A stretch of DNA of 64,000 nucleotides from an uncultured Coriobacteriaceae bacterium. GTDB lineage: Bacteria; Actinomycetota; Coriobacteriia; Coriobacteriales; Atopobiaceae. A program made the position numbers and the translations under genes. The notes beneath the pieces are model-generated. The model was not told the DNA's origin. It saw only the letters and a list, made by a program, of their open reading frames with translations, and searched no databases. Below are positions 17,166-26,958 of this stretch, in pieces (the first letter of the stretch is position 1; each line of letters starts with the position of its first letter). The stretch is taken from assembly GCA_902786015.1 (NCBI GenBank), contig CADAAU010000009.1, positions 53,739 through 117,738 on the forward strand, in the 5' to 3' direction.

Positions 17166-18566
17166 ATGGAACAAACAAGTGCATGGAAGAAATACGACGA
17201 GCAGCAGCTCGCGGAGCTAGAGGACTTCGCGCAGAAGTACATCGAGTTCATTAGCACCAACAAGACGGAGCGTGAGTGCGTACGCACGGCCGTCGAACTT
17301 GCCGAGAAAGCCGGCTATCGCAATCTGGATGACCTTGTGGCTGCGTCGGAGAGCCTCGAGCCGGGTGCGCGCGTGTACGCCACGATGCGCGGCAAGTCGA
17401 TTATCCTCATCGAGTTGGGAAATGCGCCGCTCACCGAGGGGCTGAACATCTTGGGTGCGCATGTTGACTCTCCGCGCCTCGACATCAAGCAGAACCCCTT
17501 GGACGAAAAGAACGACCTCACCTTCCTTGACACCCACTACTACGGTGGTGTCAAGAAATACCAGTGGGTTACGCTGCCGCTGGCGCTTCACGGCGTCGTG
17601 GCAAAGAAGGACGGCACCGTTGTGCCCATCTGCATTGGCGACAAGCCTGGAGACCCGGTGTTTGTGGTAAGCGACCTGCTCATTCACCTCGCCCAAGAGC
17701 AGATGCAAAAGAAGGCGACGGAGGTCATTGACGGTGAGATGCTCGACATCCTGTGCGGCAATCGCCCCCTCGTGTCCGACAAAGACAAGGACGAGGACGA
17801 AAAGAACCCCGTCAAGGCCAAGCTGCTCAGCATCCTCAAGGACGAACTTGGCATCGAGGAGAAGGACTTCCTCTCTGCCGAGCTTGAGGCCGTTCCGGCT
17901 GGTCCCGCGCGCGAGCTCGGCTTCGATCGCTCCCTGATCTTGGGCTACGGGCACGACGACCGTTCCTGCTCATATCCAAGCCTCGTCGCCCAGCTGGAGC
18001 TCGAGTCCGTGCCGGAGCGAACGGCACTGACGATTTTGGTGGACAAAGAAGAGATCGGTTCGGTGGGCGCCACCGGCATGACGAGCAAGTTCTTTGAGAA
18101 CGTCGTGGCCGAGGTTCTGGCGCTTGCCGGCTATGGCGAGAGCACCCTTGCCCTACGTCGCTGTCTCGCGAACTCGCGCATGCTCTCGAGTGACGTGTCT
18201 GCGGGATTCGACCCAACCTTCGCCAGCGCCTTCGAGCCAAAGAATGCCGCATACATTGGCTGCGGCCTGGCGTTCAACAAGTTCACTGGCTCGCGCGGCA
18301 AGTCGGGCTCCAACGACGCCAACGCCGAGTATGTGGCGCTCATTCGCAAGCTGATGGACGATGCGGACGTGAGCTGGCAGATGGCCGAGCTGGGCAAGGT
18401 GGACCTTGGCGGAGGCGGAACGATTGCCTACATCCTTGCCAAGTATGGCATGGACGTAATCGACTGCGGCGTGCCCGTTCTTTCGATGCATGCTCCGTGG
18501 GAGACCATCTCGAAGGCCGACCTTTACGAGGCCTTGCGCGGCTATCGGGCATTCCTTAGGGGATAG
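17166..18566 (+). CDS. M18-family aminopeptidase
   Basis: A 466-residue cytoplasmic zinc aminopeptidase (aminopeptidase I family) releasing N-terminal residues, often acidic ones, from peptides. Metal ligands lie in GAHVDSPRLD, the catalytic Glu pair in DKEEIGSVGATG, and further family motifs are YGHDDRSC, SSDVSAGFDP and HAPWETISKADLYE. ATG 17166 has AGGAGGAAC ahead of it; the longer in-frame start at 17133 does not. Single gene with a downstream bidirectional terminator. Confidence 0.94.
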   Translation: MEQTSAWKKYDEQQLAELEDFAQKYIEFISTNKTERECVRTAVELAEKAGYRNLDDLVAASESLEPGARVYATMRGKSIILIELGNAPLTEGLNILGAHVDSPRLDIKQNPLDEKNDLTFLDTHYYGGVKKYQWVTLPLALHGVVAKKDGTVVPICIGDKPGDPVFVVSDLLIHLAQEQMQKKATEVIDGEMLDILCGNRPLVSDKDKDEDEKNPVKAKLLSILKDELGIEEKDFLSAELEAVPAGPARELGFDRSLILGYGHDDRSCSYPSLVAQLELESVPERTALTILVDKEEIGSVGATGMTSKFFENVVAEVLALAGYGESTLALRRCLANSRMLSSDVSAGFDPTFASAFEPKNAAYIGCGLAFNKFTGSRGKSGSNDANAEYVALIRKLMDDADVSWQMAELGKVDLGGGGTIAYILAKYGMDVIDCGVPVLSMHAPWETISKADLYEALRGYRAFLRG

Positions 18567-18644
18567 CAGCTCGTCGCGTCGCGACACACTCTAGGCGCTG
18601 GCCAGGCAACGGGCCTCACCCATCGCTTGGCCGGCACAACAAAG

Positions 18645-18682
18645 ACCCCACGAGTTCCTCCGAGGCGAGGGATTCGTGGGGT
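18645..18682. terminator. Bidirectional terminator between M18 peptidase and DegV genes
   Basis: Arms ACCCCACGA (18645-18653) and its complement (18674-18682), flanked by AAAG on one side and TTCAGCTTT on the other, between two converging genes. Confidence 0.7.
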
Positions 18683-18725
18683 TCAGCTTTGCTGGCTATG
18701 GAGCCGGGCGAGCTGTGGGGCAGCG

Positions 18726-19613
18726 CTAGTCGACGCGCTCGTCTCCCCAGAAGAACAGTGCCACGGTGCCGGGGCCGGTATGGCTACCTATGGTCGTGCC
18801 GATGTTGAATATCTGTACCGGCTCGGCGAGGTTGGGGAACTTCTGCTCGATGGCCGCGGCGAGCTCTTTTACTTCGTTGTGCATCATGGAATGCGAGATG
18901 AACACCTTGCCGTCGTACGCAAGGCCTCCCTCGGCGTGCTCTTCCATTTTGCCGAGGGCTGCCGCTGCAGCGCGCTTCTTGGTGCGAATCTTCTCGCGCG
19001 GAATGAGCTTGCCGACGTTATCTACGTTCAGCAGCGGACAAATGCGAAGCGCCGTGCCAAAGAAACCCGCCGCCTTTGATACGCGACCGCCCTTTACGTA
19101 GAACTTGAGGTCGGTGGAGTAGAACCAGTGGTGCAGTTTAAGGCGGTTGTCGATAGCCCAATCGCGCAGCTCCTCGAGCCCCATGCCTTCGTCACGCAGC
19201 TCGGCGAGCTTGTCCATGATGAGACCGTATCCCGCAGATGCTCCGAGCGAGTCGACCACATACACGTGGGAGCCGGGATTCTCTGCCATGATTTCGTTGG
19301 CGGCAATTTCTGCGGACTGGATGACTCCCGAAATTCCCGAGGAAAGCGTGAGGTGCAGCACGTCCTTCCCTTGACTCACGATGCGCCCGAAGTGCTCCTT
19401 GAACTCATGCACGTTGACCTGAGATGTCTTGGTATCTGCTCCGGCACTCATCGCCGCATAGAATTTCTCGGCAGGCATCGTCTGCCCCAGATCGTCCAGA
19501 TGCTCCACTCCATCGAGCTCGTAGTGAAAGGGTATCCACTGGATGTCGAGCTGGGCGAGTCGCTCGAGCGAAAGATCGACGGTCGAACAGCACGAGAGTA
19601 CATAATCTGCCAT
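18726..19613 (-). CDS. DegV family fatty-acid-binding protein
   Basis: A 295-residue DegV protein. The N-terminal domain has SCCSTVDLS (lipid-head binding Ser/Thr), LHLTLSSGISGV and YVVDSLGASAGYG; the C-terminal domain has FYVKGGRVSKAAGF and IGSHTGPGTVALFFWGD. Such proteins bind a fatty acid and may serve a fatty-acid kinase (FakB role) feeding phospholipid synthesis. MADY at 19613 is preferred over MHM two codons earlier because of the spacing to AGGGGAT. Single gene. Confidence 0.9.
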   Translation of the reverse strand: MADYVLSCCSTVDLSLERLAQLDIQWIPFHYELDGVEHLDDLGQTMPAEKFYAAMSAGADTKTSQVNVHEFKEHFGRIVSQGKDVLHLTLSSGISGVIQSAEIAANEIMAENPGSHVYVVDSLGASAGYGLIMDKLAELRDEGMGLEELRDWAIDNRLKLHHWFYSTDLKFYVKGGRVSKAAGFFGTALRICPLLNVDNVGKLIPREKIRTKKRAAAAALGKMEEHAEGGLAYDGKVFISHSMMHNEVKELAAAIEQKFPNLAEPVQIFNIGTTIGSHTGPGTVALFFWGDERVD

Positions 19614-19879
19614 GTGCAAATCCCCTTTGCGTTATATGTCGTTCGGTTTACCTGCCATCATTATAATGCCGCTCGGCAGTTTTTTCCCGTGAGCTGCGCA
19701 TAAGTCGGAGAACAGATCTGCCTCGTTGTTGGTGCTCGCTCATGGAGGCGATCGATGGGGACCTTTTGTGTATAGGGTCTTTCCAAACGTTTACCATTGG
19801 TGTAGAATTCGCAACTTCCTAGACAATAGAGTATATTTAAAACGCTCATCAGTTTCTTGGACCATAGGGAGTTCACGCG

Positions 19880-20452
19880 ATGAAGCAGATGGAAGAAAAG
19901 ATACTCCGTGAGGGAGAGGTCCTTCCCGGCGATATCTTGAAGGTTGGCAGTTTTCTTAATCAGAACATCGACACGGAGTTTTTGGGCCAGATGGCTCGCG
20001 AGATTGCGCGTCTGTTCGAAAACGAACGCGTGACCAAGATACTGACTATAGAGGCAAGTGGGATTGCCATTGCGGCTGCGGCGGGCATGTCCATGGGCGT
20101 GCCCGTTCTCTTTGCAAAGAAGCACCGCACATCCAACGTCGATGGAAGCATCTACTCATCGGTGGTCCATTCGTTTACACACAATGAAGATTACAACGTT
20201 GTGGTGAGCAGCGACTATCTAAACGCGAACGACCGCGTGTTGCTCGTCGATGACTTTTTGGCGAGCGGCAATGCGTTGCGCGGACTTATCGACCTGTGCG
20301 ATCAGGCAGGCGCCACGCTGGTGGGTATGGCCGTTGCCGTCGAAAAGTGCTTCTCGGGAGCGGGTGACGAGTTCCGCGCACAGGGCATACACGTGGAGTC
20401 GCTCGCCTTAATTGAGTCTATGTCGGAGGACGGGATCGTTTTTCGTTCGTAA
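19880..20452 (+). CDS. xpt: Xanthine phosphoribosyltransferase
   Basis: A 190-residue purine salvage enzyme making XMP from xanthine and PRPP. The PRPP loop is RVLLVDDFLASGNA, with EASGIAIAAAAG and VLFAKKHRTSNVDG typical of Xpt rather than of Apt. GGGAG 9 bases before the ATG. It leads a same-strand run with a purine-nucleoside uptake system beginning 59 bases downstream, so salvage and uptake are probably co-regulated. I looked for a purine riboswitch in 19620-19879 and did not find one. Confidence 0.94.
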   Translation: MKQMEEKILREGEVLPGDILKVGSFLNQNIDTEFLGQMAREIARLFENERVTKILTIEASGIAIAAAAGMSMGVPVLFAKKHRTSNVDGSIYSSVVHSFTHNEDYNVVVSSDYLNANDRVLLVDDFLASGNALRGLIDLCDQAGATLVGMAVAVEKCFSGAGDEFRAQGIHVESLALIESMSEDGIVFRS

Positions 20453-20511
20453 TCTTCGTTCTTTTATTTGGATCCAGCGACACATAGGGTGTCTTGGAAG
20501 AAAGGGAGAGT

Positions 20512-21819
20512 ATGAAGAAGCTCGACTCATTCATGGTCAATCGCCGTCAGGCTATCACCGCCGCCTTTGGTGGCGCAGCTGCACTCGCACTTGCTGCGTG
20601 CGGTGGCTCGAACACTGGTGCATCTACGAACGGCGATACCGCCTCGGGCGAAGCGGGCAAGATCAAGGTTGGTCTTATCTGCCTCCACGACGAGAATTCG
20701 ACCTACGACCTTAACTTTATCAAGGGCTTTAAGGAGACCTGCGAGAAGATGCAAATCGGCTCCGAGGGAACCGATTTCCTCATCAAGACGGGCATTCCCG
20801 AGAGCAACGAGTGCTATGACGCCGCGGCTGAGCTTGCCGACGCAGGCTGCAAGCTCATCTTTGCAGACTCCTTTGGCCATGAGGACTATATGATTCAGGC
20901 GGCAAAGGAGTTCCCAGAGGTTCAGTTCTGCCATGCCACGGGAACCAAGGCCCACACCGAGAATCTCGACAACTATCACAACGCTTTTGCCGCCATCTAT
21001 GAGGGCCGCTATCTCGCGGGCGTCGCGGCGGGCCTCAAACTCAAAGAGATGATTGACGAGGGCAAGATTACCGCCGACAAGGCAAAGATGGGCTACGTGG
21101 GTGCCTTCACCTACGCGGAGGTCATCAGCGGCTATACGTCCTTCTATCTGGGCGCAAAGAGCATCGTGCCCGAGGTTACCATGGACGTGACCTTCACCGG
21201 TTCTTGGTACGACCAGGCCCTTGAGCAGGAGGGTGCCACAAAGCTCATCAACGGTGGTTGCGTGCTCATTTCCCAGCATGCCGACTCCATGGGCGCTCCA
21301 CAGGCCTGCGAGAACGCAAAGGTCCCCAACGTTTCGTACAACGGCAGCACCATCGACTCCTGCCCCAACACCTTTATTGTGTCATCCCGCATCAACTGGT
21401 CCCCGTATTACGAGGATGCCATCGGCGCCGTTACCGCCGGCAAGGCCATCGACACCGACTTCGTGGGCACGCTTGCCACGAGCTCCGTCGAGCTTACCGA
21501 GGTCAACGACAAGGTGGCCGCCAAGGGTACTACAGAGAAGCTCGAGGAGGTCAGGGCGCAGCTCGAGGCCGGCAAGGTGCACGTGTTCGATACCTCTACC
21601 TTTACCGTTGAGGTCACGGACAAAAAGAACGCGAACGCCAAGGTAGACGGCGACGGTCACCTTACCTCCTACAAGGCCGACGTCGACAGTGATGCAAAGA
21701 TGGAAGGCGACACGGAGGTTGTCTCCGACGGTTACTTCCACGAGTCCGAGTACCGCTCTGCACCGTACTTCGACTTGCAAATCGACGGCATCAAGCTGCT
21801 CGACACCAATTTTGGCTAA
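20512..21819 (+). CDS. BMP-family purine nucleoside-binding lipoprotein
   Basis: A 435-residue substrate-binding protein of an ABC transporter, of the PnrA/Med/BMP family. The signal sequence has a twin Arg (NRRQAIT), a hydrophobic stretch and the lipobox LAAC, so Cys after ALALAA would be lipidated at the outer face of the membrane. KIKVGLICLHDE starts the first lobe; GYVGAFTYAEVISG and AGVAAG match the nucleoside-binding family. About 80 residues longer than usual at the C-terminus (TEKLEEVRAQLEAGKVHVFD... a region typical of BMP proteins). GGGAGAG precedes the ATG. Confidence 0.92.
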   Translation: MKKLDSFMVNRRQAITAAFGGAAALALAACGGSNTGASTNGDTASGEAGKIKVGLICLHDENSTYDLNFIKGFKETCEKMQIGSEGTDFLIKTGIPESNECYDAAAELADAGCKLIFADSFGHEDYMIQAAKEFPEVQFCHATGTKAHTENLDNYHNAFAAIYEGRYLAGVAAGLKLKEMIDEGKITADKAKMGYVGAFTYAEVISGYTSFYLGAKSIVPEVTMDVTFTGSWYDQALEQEGATKLINGGCVLISQHADSMGAPQACENAKVPNVSYNGSTIDSCPNTFIVSSRINWSPYYEDAIGAVTAGKAIDTDFVGTLATSSVELTEVNDKVAAKGTTEKLEEVRAQLEAGKVHVFDTSTFTVEVTDKKNANAKVDGDGHLTSYKADVDSDAKMEGDTEVVSDGYFHESEYRSAPYFDLQIDGIKLLDTNFG

Positions 21820-21843
21820 GAGCCGATTTTCTTAGTGACTGAT

Positions 21844-21887
21844 GGACAATAGGGGACGCGCCGCACCAAGGCATGTCCCCATTGTCC
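21844..21887 (+). terminator. Hairpin between the Bmp and ABC ATPase genes
   Basis: GGACAATAGGGGAC (21844-21857) pairs with GTCCCCATTGTCC (21875-21887) except for one bulged A. No T-run, so it may attenuate or stabilise the upstream mRNA, giving more binding protein than ATPase. Its GGGGAC/GTCCCCAT core resembles the dispersed palindromes. Confidence 0.55.
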
Positions 21888-21939
21888 GTTAATAGGGTTG
21901 AACCCTCAGCAATGCGACTAAGGCACGCAAGGAGGAGCT

Positions 21940-23481
21940 TTGCACGGTAAGCAGCCAGCAGTTTCGTTAAGAAACATCAGTAAGTCATTTGGGCCGATTC
22001 AGGCAAACAACGACGTGAGTCTCGACATCTATCGTGGAGAGGTCTTGGCGCTTCTGGGAGAGAACGGCAGCGGCAAGACGACCCTCATGAACATGCTTTC
22101 GGGCATCTACTATCCAGACACTGGCCAGATTCTTATGGACGGAAAGCCCGTGAGCATCGGCTCGCCCAAGGATGCATTCGACCATGGCGTGGGCATGATT
22201 CACCAGCACTTCAAACTGGTCAACGTGTTTACCGCAACCGAAAACATCGTACTCGGCCTCAAGGACGAAGGCGGCTTCGACCTCAAAGCGGCGGCGGCCA
22301 AGGTCAAGAAGATTTGCGATGATTACGGCTTTGACGTCGACCCCAACCAAAAGGTCTACGACATGTCGGTGTCGCAGAAGCAGACGGTCGAGATCGTCAA
22401 GCTGCTTTATCGTGGTGCCGAGATTCTGATTTTGGACGAACCGACAGCGGTTCTTACGCCACAAGAGACCGACAAGCTCTTTGCGGTGCTGCGGAACATG
22501 CGCGACGACGGCAAGACGATTGTTATCATTACCCACAAGCTCACGGAGGTGAAGGAGCTCAGCGACCGCGTGGTGGTCCTGCGCAAGGGCGAGTACGTGG
22601 GTGAGATGGTCACCGCCGAGGCAACCACGCAGGAAATGACCAACATGATGGTTGGCCGTCAGGTGACGCTCAATATCGATCGTCCCGATCCCGAGATGAA
22701 ATACCGCATGGAGCGCATTCGCGTAAAGAACCTAACGATAAAGAATCGCGAGGGAGTCACGAAGCTCGACAACGTTTCCTTCTCGGCATACACGGGCGAG
22801 ATACTGGGCATTGCCGGAATCTCGGGCTCGGGCCAAAAGGAGCTTTTGGAAGCCATCGCGGGTTTGCAGACCGTGGAAAGCGGCAGCATCGAATACAACG
22901 TTGACAACGAGCAGGTCGAGCAGCTCATTGGCATGGACCCGCTCAAGATTGCCGGCATGGGGGTCGTACTCTCGTTTGTTCCCGAAGACCGCTTGGGCAT
23001 GGGGCTCGTGGGGAGCATGGACCTTACGGACAACATGATGCTGCGCTCGTTCCGCAATGGCCTCTCGCCCCTTACGGATCGCAAGGAGCCCAGACATCTT
23101 GCTGAGCTCGTGGTGGACGAACTCGAGGTCAACACGCCCGGTGTGGACACACCGGTGAGCAAGCTTTCGGGCGGCAACGTGCAAAAGGTGCTGGTGGGAC
23201 GTGAGATTGCCGCGGCGCCTACCGTGTTGCTCTCGGCCTATGCGGTGCGCGGATTGGACGTGAATTCGTCTTACCTTATTTACGACTTGCTCAACCGACA
23301 AAAGGGCAACGGAGTCGCAGTGATCTATGTAGGCGAAGACCTCGACGTGCTGCTTGAGCTGTGCGACAGAATCCTGGTGCTGTGCGGCGGCAAAGTGAGC
23401 GGCATCGTGGATGGGCGCACAACGACAAAGAATGAGGTCGGTCTTATGATGACGAAACTGGGAGGAGGCGAAGAGCGATGA
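21940..23481 (+). CDS. ABC transporter ATPase, two-domain, nucleoside uptake
   Basis: A 513-residue protein with two ATPase domains as in NupA/RbsA-type importers. Domain 1 has Walker A GENGSGKTT, signature MSVSQKQTVE and Walker B ILILDEPTA. Domain 2 has a loose Walker A GISGSGQKE, signature LSGGNVQK and a degraded Walker B (VLLSAYAVRGLD), the usual asymmetry of this family. The start is a TTG at 21940 placed 4 bases after AAGGAGG; no ATG or GTG is available before the conserved SLRNISKSFG. It couples ATP hydrolysis to the two permeases that follow. Confidence 0.92.
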   Translation: MHGKQPAVSLRNISKSFGPIQANNDVSLDIYRGEVLALLGENGSGKTTLMNMLSGIYYPDTGQILMDGKPVSIGSPKDAFDHGVGMIHQHFKLVNVFTATENIVLGLKDEGGFDLKAAAAKVKKICDDYGFDVDPNQKVYDMSVSQKQTVEIVKLLYRGAEILILDEPTAVLTPQETDKLFAVLRNMRDDGKTIVIITHKLTEVKELSDRVVVLRKGEYVGEMVTAEATTQEMTNMMVGRQVTLNIDRPDPEMKYRMERIRVKNLTIKNREGVTKLDNVSFSAYTGEILGIAGISGSGQKELLEAIAGLQTVESGSIEYNVDNEQVEQLIGMDPLKIAGMGVVLSFVPEDRLGMGLVGSMDLTDNMMLRSFRNGLSPLTDRKEPRHLAELVVDELEVNTPGVDTPVSKLSGGNVQKVLVGREIAAAPTVLLSAYAVRGLDVNSSYLIYDLLNRQKGNGVAVIYVGEDLDVLLELCDRILVLCGGKVSGIVDGRTTTKNEVGLMMTKLGGGEER

Positions 23482-24560
23482 TCCATGTTGTTAAACGCAA
23501 AGAGATGCCCTTTGCCCAGGCGATGGCAATCCGTTTTGGCATCATAGCCATTGCACTCACCGTATGTGGCGTCATTACGGCACTTACGACCGGGCTCAAC
23601 CCCATTGCCGTGTATGGAACCATGATTCAGGGCTCGTTTGGCTCTCCGCGTAAGGTATGGATTCTGTTGCAGGAAGTGGCACTTCTGCTCTGCGTGTCCT
23701 TGGCGCTGACTCCGGCGTTTCGCATGAAATTCTGGAACCTAGGCGGCGAAGGTCAGGTGCTTGCGGGAGGCTTGGCATCTGCTGCTTGCATGATTCTTTT
23801 GGGAGATAAGGTGCCCAATGCGGTGCTTATCCTCCTCATGTTTGTGACCTCGTTGGCCGCCGGCGCCTTATGGGCGGCCATTCCGGCATTCTTTAAGGCG
23901 AAGTTCAACACCAACGAGACGTTGTTTACTCTCATGATGAACTACGTTGCCACACAGCTCGTCGCTTTCTTTGTTATTGTGTGGGAGAACCCCAAGGGCT
24001 CGGGTACAGTCGGCATCATCAACCAGAGTTCGGAGGCCGGGTGGCTGCCGGTCATAGCTGGCAACAAATACATGCTCATCGTCATACTGGTCGCACTGCT
24101 GACTGCGGGGATGTATGTATACCTCAACTACAGCAAGCAAGGCTACGAGCTTTCGGTAGTGGGTGAGAGTCCCAGCACAGCTCGCTACGTGGGAATCAAG
24201 GTCAGCGGGGTAATCGTGCGCACGCTCATCATCTCTGGTGCAATCTGTGGATTTGCGGGCATGCTTCTGGTGGGCGGCTCTGCCCATACCCTCACGACTA
24301 GCATCGCCGCAGGACGCGGCTTTACGGCCGTCATGGTGGCTTGGCTGGCCAAGTTCAACCCGGCCGTTATGGTGGGCAGCAGCTTCCTGCTGGAGTTCAT
24401 GGGCTACGGCGCGGGCGAGATTGCCACGACGTACGGTCTCAACCAGAGCTTTGGCGACATCCTCACCGGCATCATCCTGTTCTTTATCATAGGCACGGAG
24501 TTCTTTATTACCTACCGGATTGTGTTTAGCCACAAGGAACGCGGAGTGGTGGAGGAGTAG
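23478..24560 (+). CDS. ABC transporter permease, nucleoside uptake (subunit 1)
   Basis: A 360-residue BPD_transp_2 family permease with about nine or ten hydrophobic helices. Family marks are GEGQVLAGG, FNTNETLFTLMMNY, VVGESPSTARYVGI and the cytoplasmic EAA-like region. It overlaps the ATPase gene by four bases (ATGA), showing translational coupling. With the next gene it should form the heterodimeric channel for purine nucleosides. Confidence 0.92.
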   Translation: MIHVVKRKEMPFAQAMAIRFGIIAIALTVCGVITALTTGLNPIAVYGTMIQGSFGSPRKVWILLQEVALLLCVSLALTPAFRMKFWNLGGEGQVLAGGLASAACMILLGDKVPNAVLILLMFVTSLAAGALWAAIPAFFKAKFNTNETLFTLMMNYVATQLVAFFVIVWENPKGSGTVGIINQSSEAGWLPVIAGNKYMLIVILVALLTAGMYVYLNYSKQGYELSVVGESPSTARYVGIKVSGVIVRTLIISGAICGFAGMLLVGGSAHTLTTSIAAGRGFTAVMVAWLAKFNPAVMVGSSFLLEFMGYGAGEIATTYGLNQSFGDILTGIILFFIIGTEFFITYRIVFSHKERGVVEE

Positions 24561-24562
24561 AA

Positions 24563-25558
24563 ATGTTTGACTTTATTATTTCATTCATTCCTCGTGCCGT
24601 CGCGCAGGGCATACCTCTGCTGTATGGTTGCACGGGAGAAATCATCACCGAGAAGTCGGGCAACCTCAACCTTGGCATTCCGGGCGTCATGTACGTGGGT
24701 GGCATCTGTGGCGTCATAGGATCGTTTTTGTACGAGCGCACCCTTGGCGGCGCACCGATCAACCCCGCGTTGGGCATTCTTATCCCTCTGATTTCCTGCA
24801 TCGTGGGATCCATGCTCATGGGGCTTATCTACTGCTTCCTCACCGTTACGCTGCGCGCCAACCAAAACGTCACCGGTCTTGCCATGACTACGTTTGGCAT
24901 CGGCCTCGGCAACTTCTTTGGTGGCTCGCTCATCAAGCTTACGGGCGCCGACATTCCCTCGATCTCGCTTACGGCCACGAGCAATCTGTTTAGGACCACG
25001 TTGCCGTTTGCGGGGTCCACGGGTTGGTTTGGCCAAGTCTTTTTTAGCTATGGCTTTCTTGCCTATGTGGCGATACTCATCGCGATCGGTGCGTCATTCT
25101 GCCTCAACAGAACACGCATTGGCCTACAGCTTCGCGCCGTGGGAGAGAACCCCGCGACGGCAGACGCCGCCGGCATAAGCATCACGCGCTACAAATATGT
25201 TGCGACATGCGCCGGTTGCGTTATTGCAGGATTGGGTGGTCTGTACTTTGTTATGGACTACGCCAACGGCATCTGGTCCAACGACGCGTTTGGTGACCGT
25301 GGCTGGCTTGCCATCGCGCTGGTGATCTTTACCATCTGGCGCCCTGCCGCAAGTATTCCCGCGTCCATCCTGTTTGGTGGACTCTACATCCTGCATCTGT
25401 TCATCCCCACCGGCACCGACCTTGCCGTTAAGGAGCTGTACAAGATGCTCCCGTACATCGTGACCATCGTCGTGCTGGTGCTCACGAGCTTGCGCAACAA
25501 ACGCGAGAACCAACCCCCCGAGAGCCTCGGTCTACCATACTTCCGAGAAGACCGATAG
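24563..25558 (+). CDS. ABC transporter permease, nucleoside uptake (subunit 2)
   Basis: A 331-residue partner permease of the same family. GEIITEKSGNLNLGIPGV near the N-terminus, QNVTGLAMTTFGIGL and VGENPATADAAGIS are typical of the NupQ/YufQ side of the pair. Only two bases separate it from the previous gene. It closes the xpt-bmp-ATPase-permease-permease run. Confidence 0.92.
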   Translation: MFDFIISFIPRAVAQGIPLLYGCTGEIITEKSGNLNLGIPGVMYVGGICGVIGSFLYERTLGGAPINPALGILIPLISCIVGSMLMGLIYCFLTVTLRANQNVTGLAMTTFGIGLGNFFGGSLIKLTGADIPSISLTATSNLFRTTLPFAGSTGWFGQVFFSYGFLAYVAILIAIGASFCLNRTRIGLQLRAVGENPATADAAGISITRYKYVATCAGCVIAGLGGLYFVMDYANGIWSNDAFGDRGWLAIALVIFTIWRPAASIPASILFGGLYILHLFIPTGTDLAVKELYKMLPYIVTIVVLVLTSLRNKRENQPPESLGLPYFREDR

Positions 25559-25686
25559 CATTATCGTCAATACGTGGTGGCATGCGGCCAAGGCGAGCGA
25601 CGACCGGGTTCAGATGTTCCATTTGGTACATTTGGGCCCGGTTTGTTTGTGACACAATGGAGCGTGGAGCATCGAAAGGAGTCGTT

Positions 25687-25932
25687 ATGGACACGCGCGT
25701 AGCCGTTATTGGCATTATCGTCGAGAAGCCCGAGGCCGTTGAGAAGCTCAATGCCATCTTGCATGAGTACCGCGACTACGTTATTGGCCGTATGGGCGTG
25801 CCGTATCGTGCGCGCAACCTCAACGTTATTAGCGTTGCAGTTGACGCGCCGGGCGACAAGATTGCGGCGCTCGCGGGAAAGATAGGCAACCTCGATGGCG
25901 TGAGTGCCAAAGCCGCCTACTCCCACGTGTAA
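25687..25932 (+). CDS. TM1266-like iron-only hydrogenase system regulator
   Basis: An 81-residue ACT-like small protein: TRVAVIGIIVEKPEAVEKLN, YVIGRMGVPYR, LNVISVAVDAP and KIGNLDGVSAKAAYS match the 'putative iron-only hydrogenase system regulator' family. Members sit near [FeFe]-hydrogenase maturation genes, and hydF is 1 kb away on the other strand. AAGGAG is 5-6 bases before ATG 25687; the longer frame upstream is non-conserved. A regulatory or sensor role is inferred from family only. Confidence 0.85.
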   Translation: MDTRVAVIGIIVEKPEAVEKLNAILHEYRDYVIGRMGVPYRARNLNVISVAVDAPGDKIAALAGKIGNLDGVSAKAAYSHV

Positions 25933-25974
25933 CGTGTGGGCGGGCAAGGGTGTTCCTATTGCCTGCCACTATGT

Positions 25975-26835
25975 CTAGTTGATGGCCTCATTGTTGGACC
26001 ACGTGCCTTCTCGCAAGCGATCGATGAGCGACCTGTCGTCTACGCTTACGAGGTTTGGCGTGTGGTAATCCGCCTCGTTCGTAGTGTCCTCTTGCTCTGG
26101 GGCGTTTTCTTCTGCCCCGGCCTTTTCTTTAAGCGTGTACCGTGTGGTCAGAGTCCGGCCGGTTTTGGGGTCGGTGCTCCGAACCGCGATGCCATGTAAG
26201 TCTGGGGTTACAACCATCTTTGCGGAAGACCCTGCGTGTATGGTGTTTCCTATTGGGACGGTCTGATCCGACTCCTCGTCAAACACCATTACGCGCGTGA
26301 GTGTGCAGTCCACCTCCCCGCGTTCAGTGTGGGCGGTGGCGTCTGCAGTGACGAGCAAGTCTGGTGTTCCGTCATCCCGAAGGTCGATGAGTGTGTAGCG
26401 GTAGGCGCCCGACATGTCGTATGCCGTCTCATCTCCGCCTTGTACGAACTCAACGCTTTGGATGTTGTCCAAGACCTGACTATAGGCATCAGCAAGGCGT
26501 GCGTTTGTGGCCTGCTCAGACGATGCGACCTGGGCAGGATTCGAGGCGTTCGAGTGGATGGCGACCGTGGCCACAATTAGAATGACAACAATGAGGCTGA
26601 GGGAAATCGCGACGATAATTAGAAAGCGCGTGAGGTTTACCGACATGTTGTCTTGCGCGGGCGCAGGTCGCTCCAGCTGTGCCTGTCGTGCGTGTGGCTG
26701 CGAAGCCGGCTGCGGTTGACTTGCTGCGGGAGGTTGTGCGGACGAGATAGGATTCGCATCGACGAGTGAGGTTCCGCACGCCTTGCAAAAACTCGAGCCA
26801 TCGGGCGTCTTGGCGCCACATTGTGGACAAATCAT
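25975..26835 (-). CDS. Zinc-ribbon membrane protein of unknown function
   Basis: A 286-residue protein. Residues 1-22 hold a zinc ribbon (MICPQCGAKT ... FCKACG, two CxxC pairs). A Gln/Pro/Ala-rich linker follows, then one membrane helix (about 69-92, FLIIVAISLSLIVVILIVATVAI) and an extracytoplasmic domain of about 190 residues with YTLIDLRDDGTPDLLV, a pattern seen in FG-GAP-like or calcium-binding repeats of secreted proteins. Function unknown. It lies between the TM1266-like gene and hydF. Confidence 0.7.
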   Translation of the reverse strand: MICPQCGAKTPDGSSFCKACGTSLVDANPISSAQPPAASQPQPASQPHARQAQLERPAPAQDNMSVNLTRFLIIVAISLSLIVVILIVATVAIHSNASNPAQVASSEQATNARLADAYSQVLDNIQSVEFVQGGDETAYDMSGAYRYTLIDLRDDGTPDLLVTADATAHTERGEVDCTLTRVMVFDEESDQTVPIGNTIHAGSSAKMVVTPDLHGIAVRSTDPKTGRTLTTRYTLKEKAGAEENAPEQEDTTNEADYHTPNLVSVDDRSLIDRLREGTWSNNEAIN

Positions 26836-26958
26836 AAGCCCTCCTCCCGTATGGCTCGTAGAGTGCCGATGTCCGCGGACGAGGTGACGCTTCGGTCCGT
26901 CCGGGCGCTATGCACAATAGGTCCTTTGCTGGCTATCACTTTAGTGACCTGTAGATAA

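Noticed and set aside
19620..19879. Purine riboswitch upstream of xpt
   Set aside because: Expected for this gene in many bacteria, but the conserved loop and junction bases of the purine aptamer are not found in the sequence.
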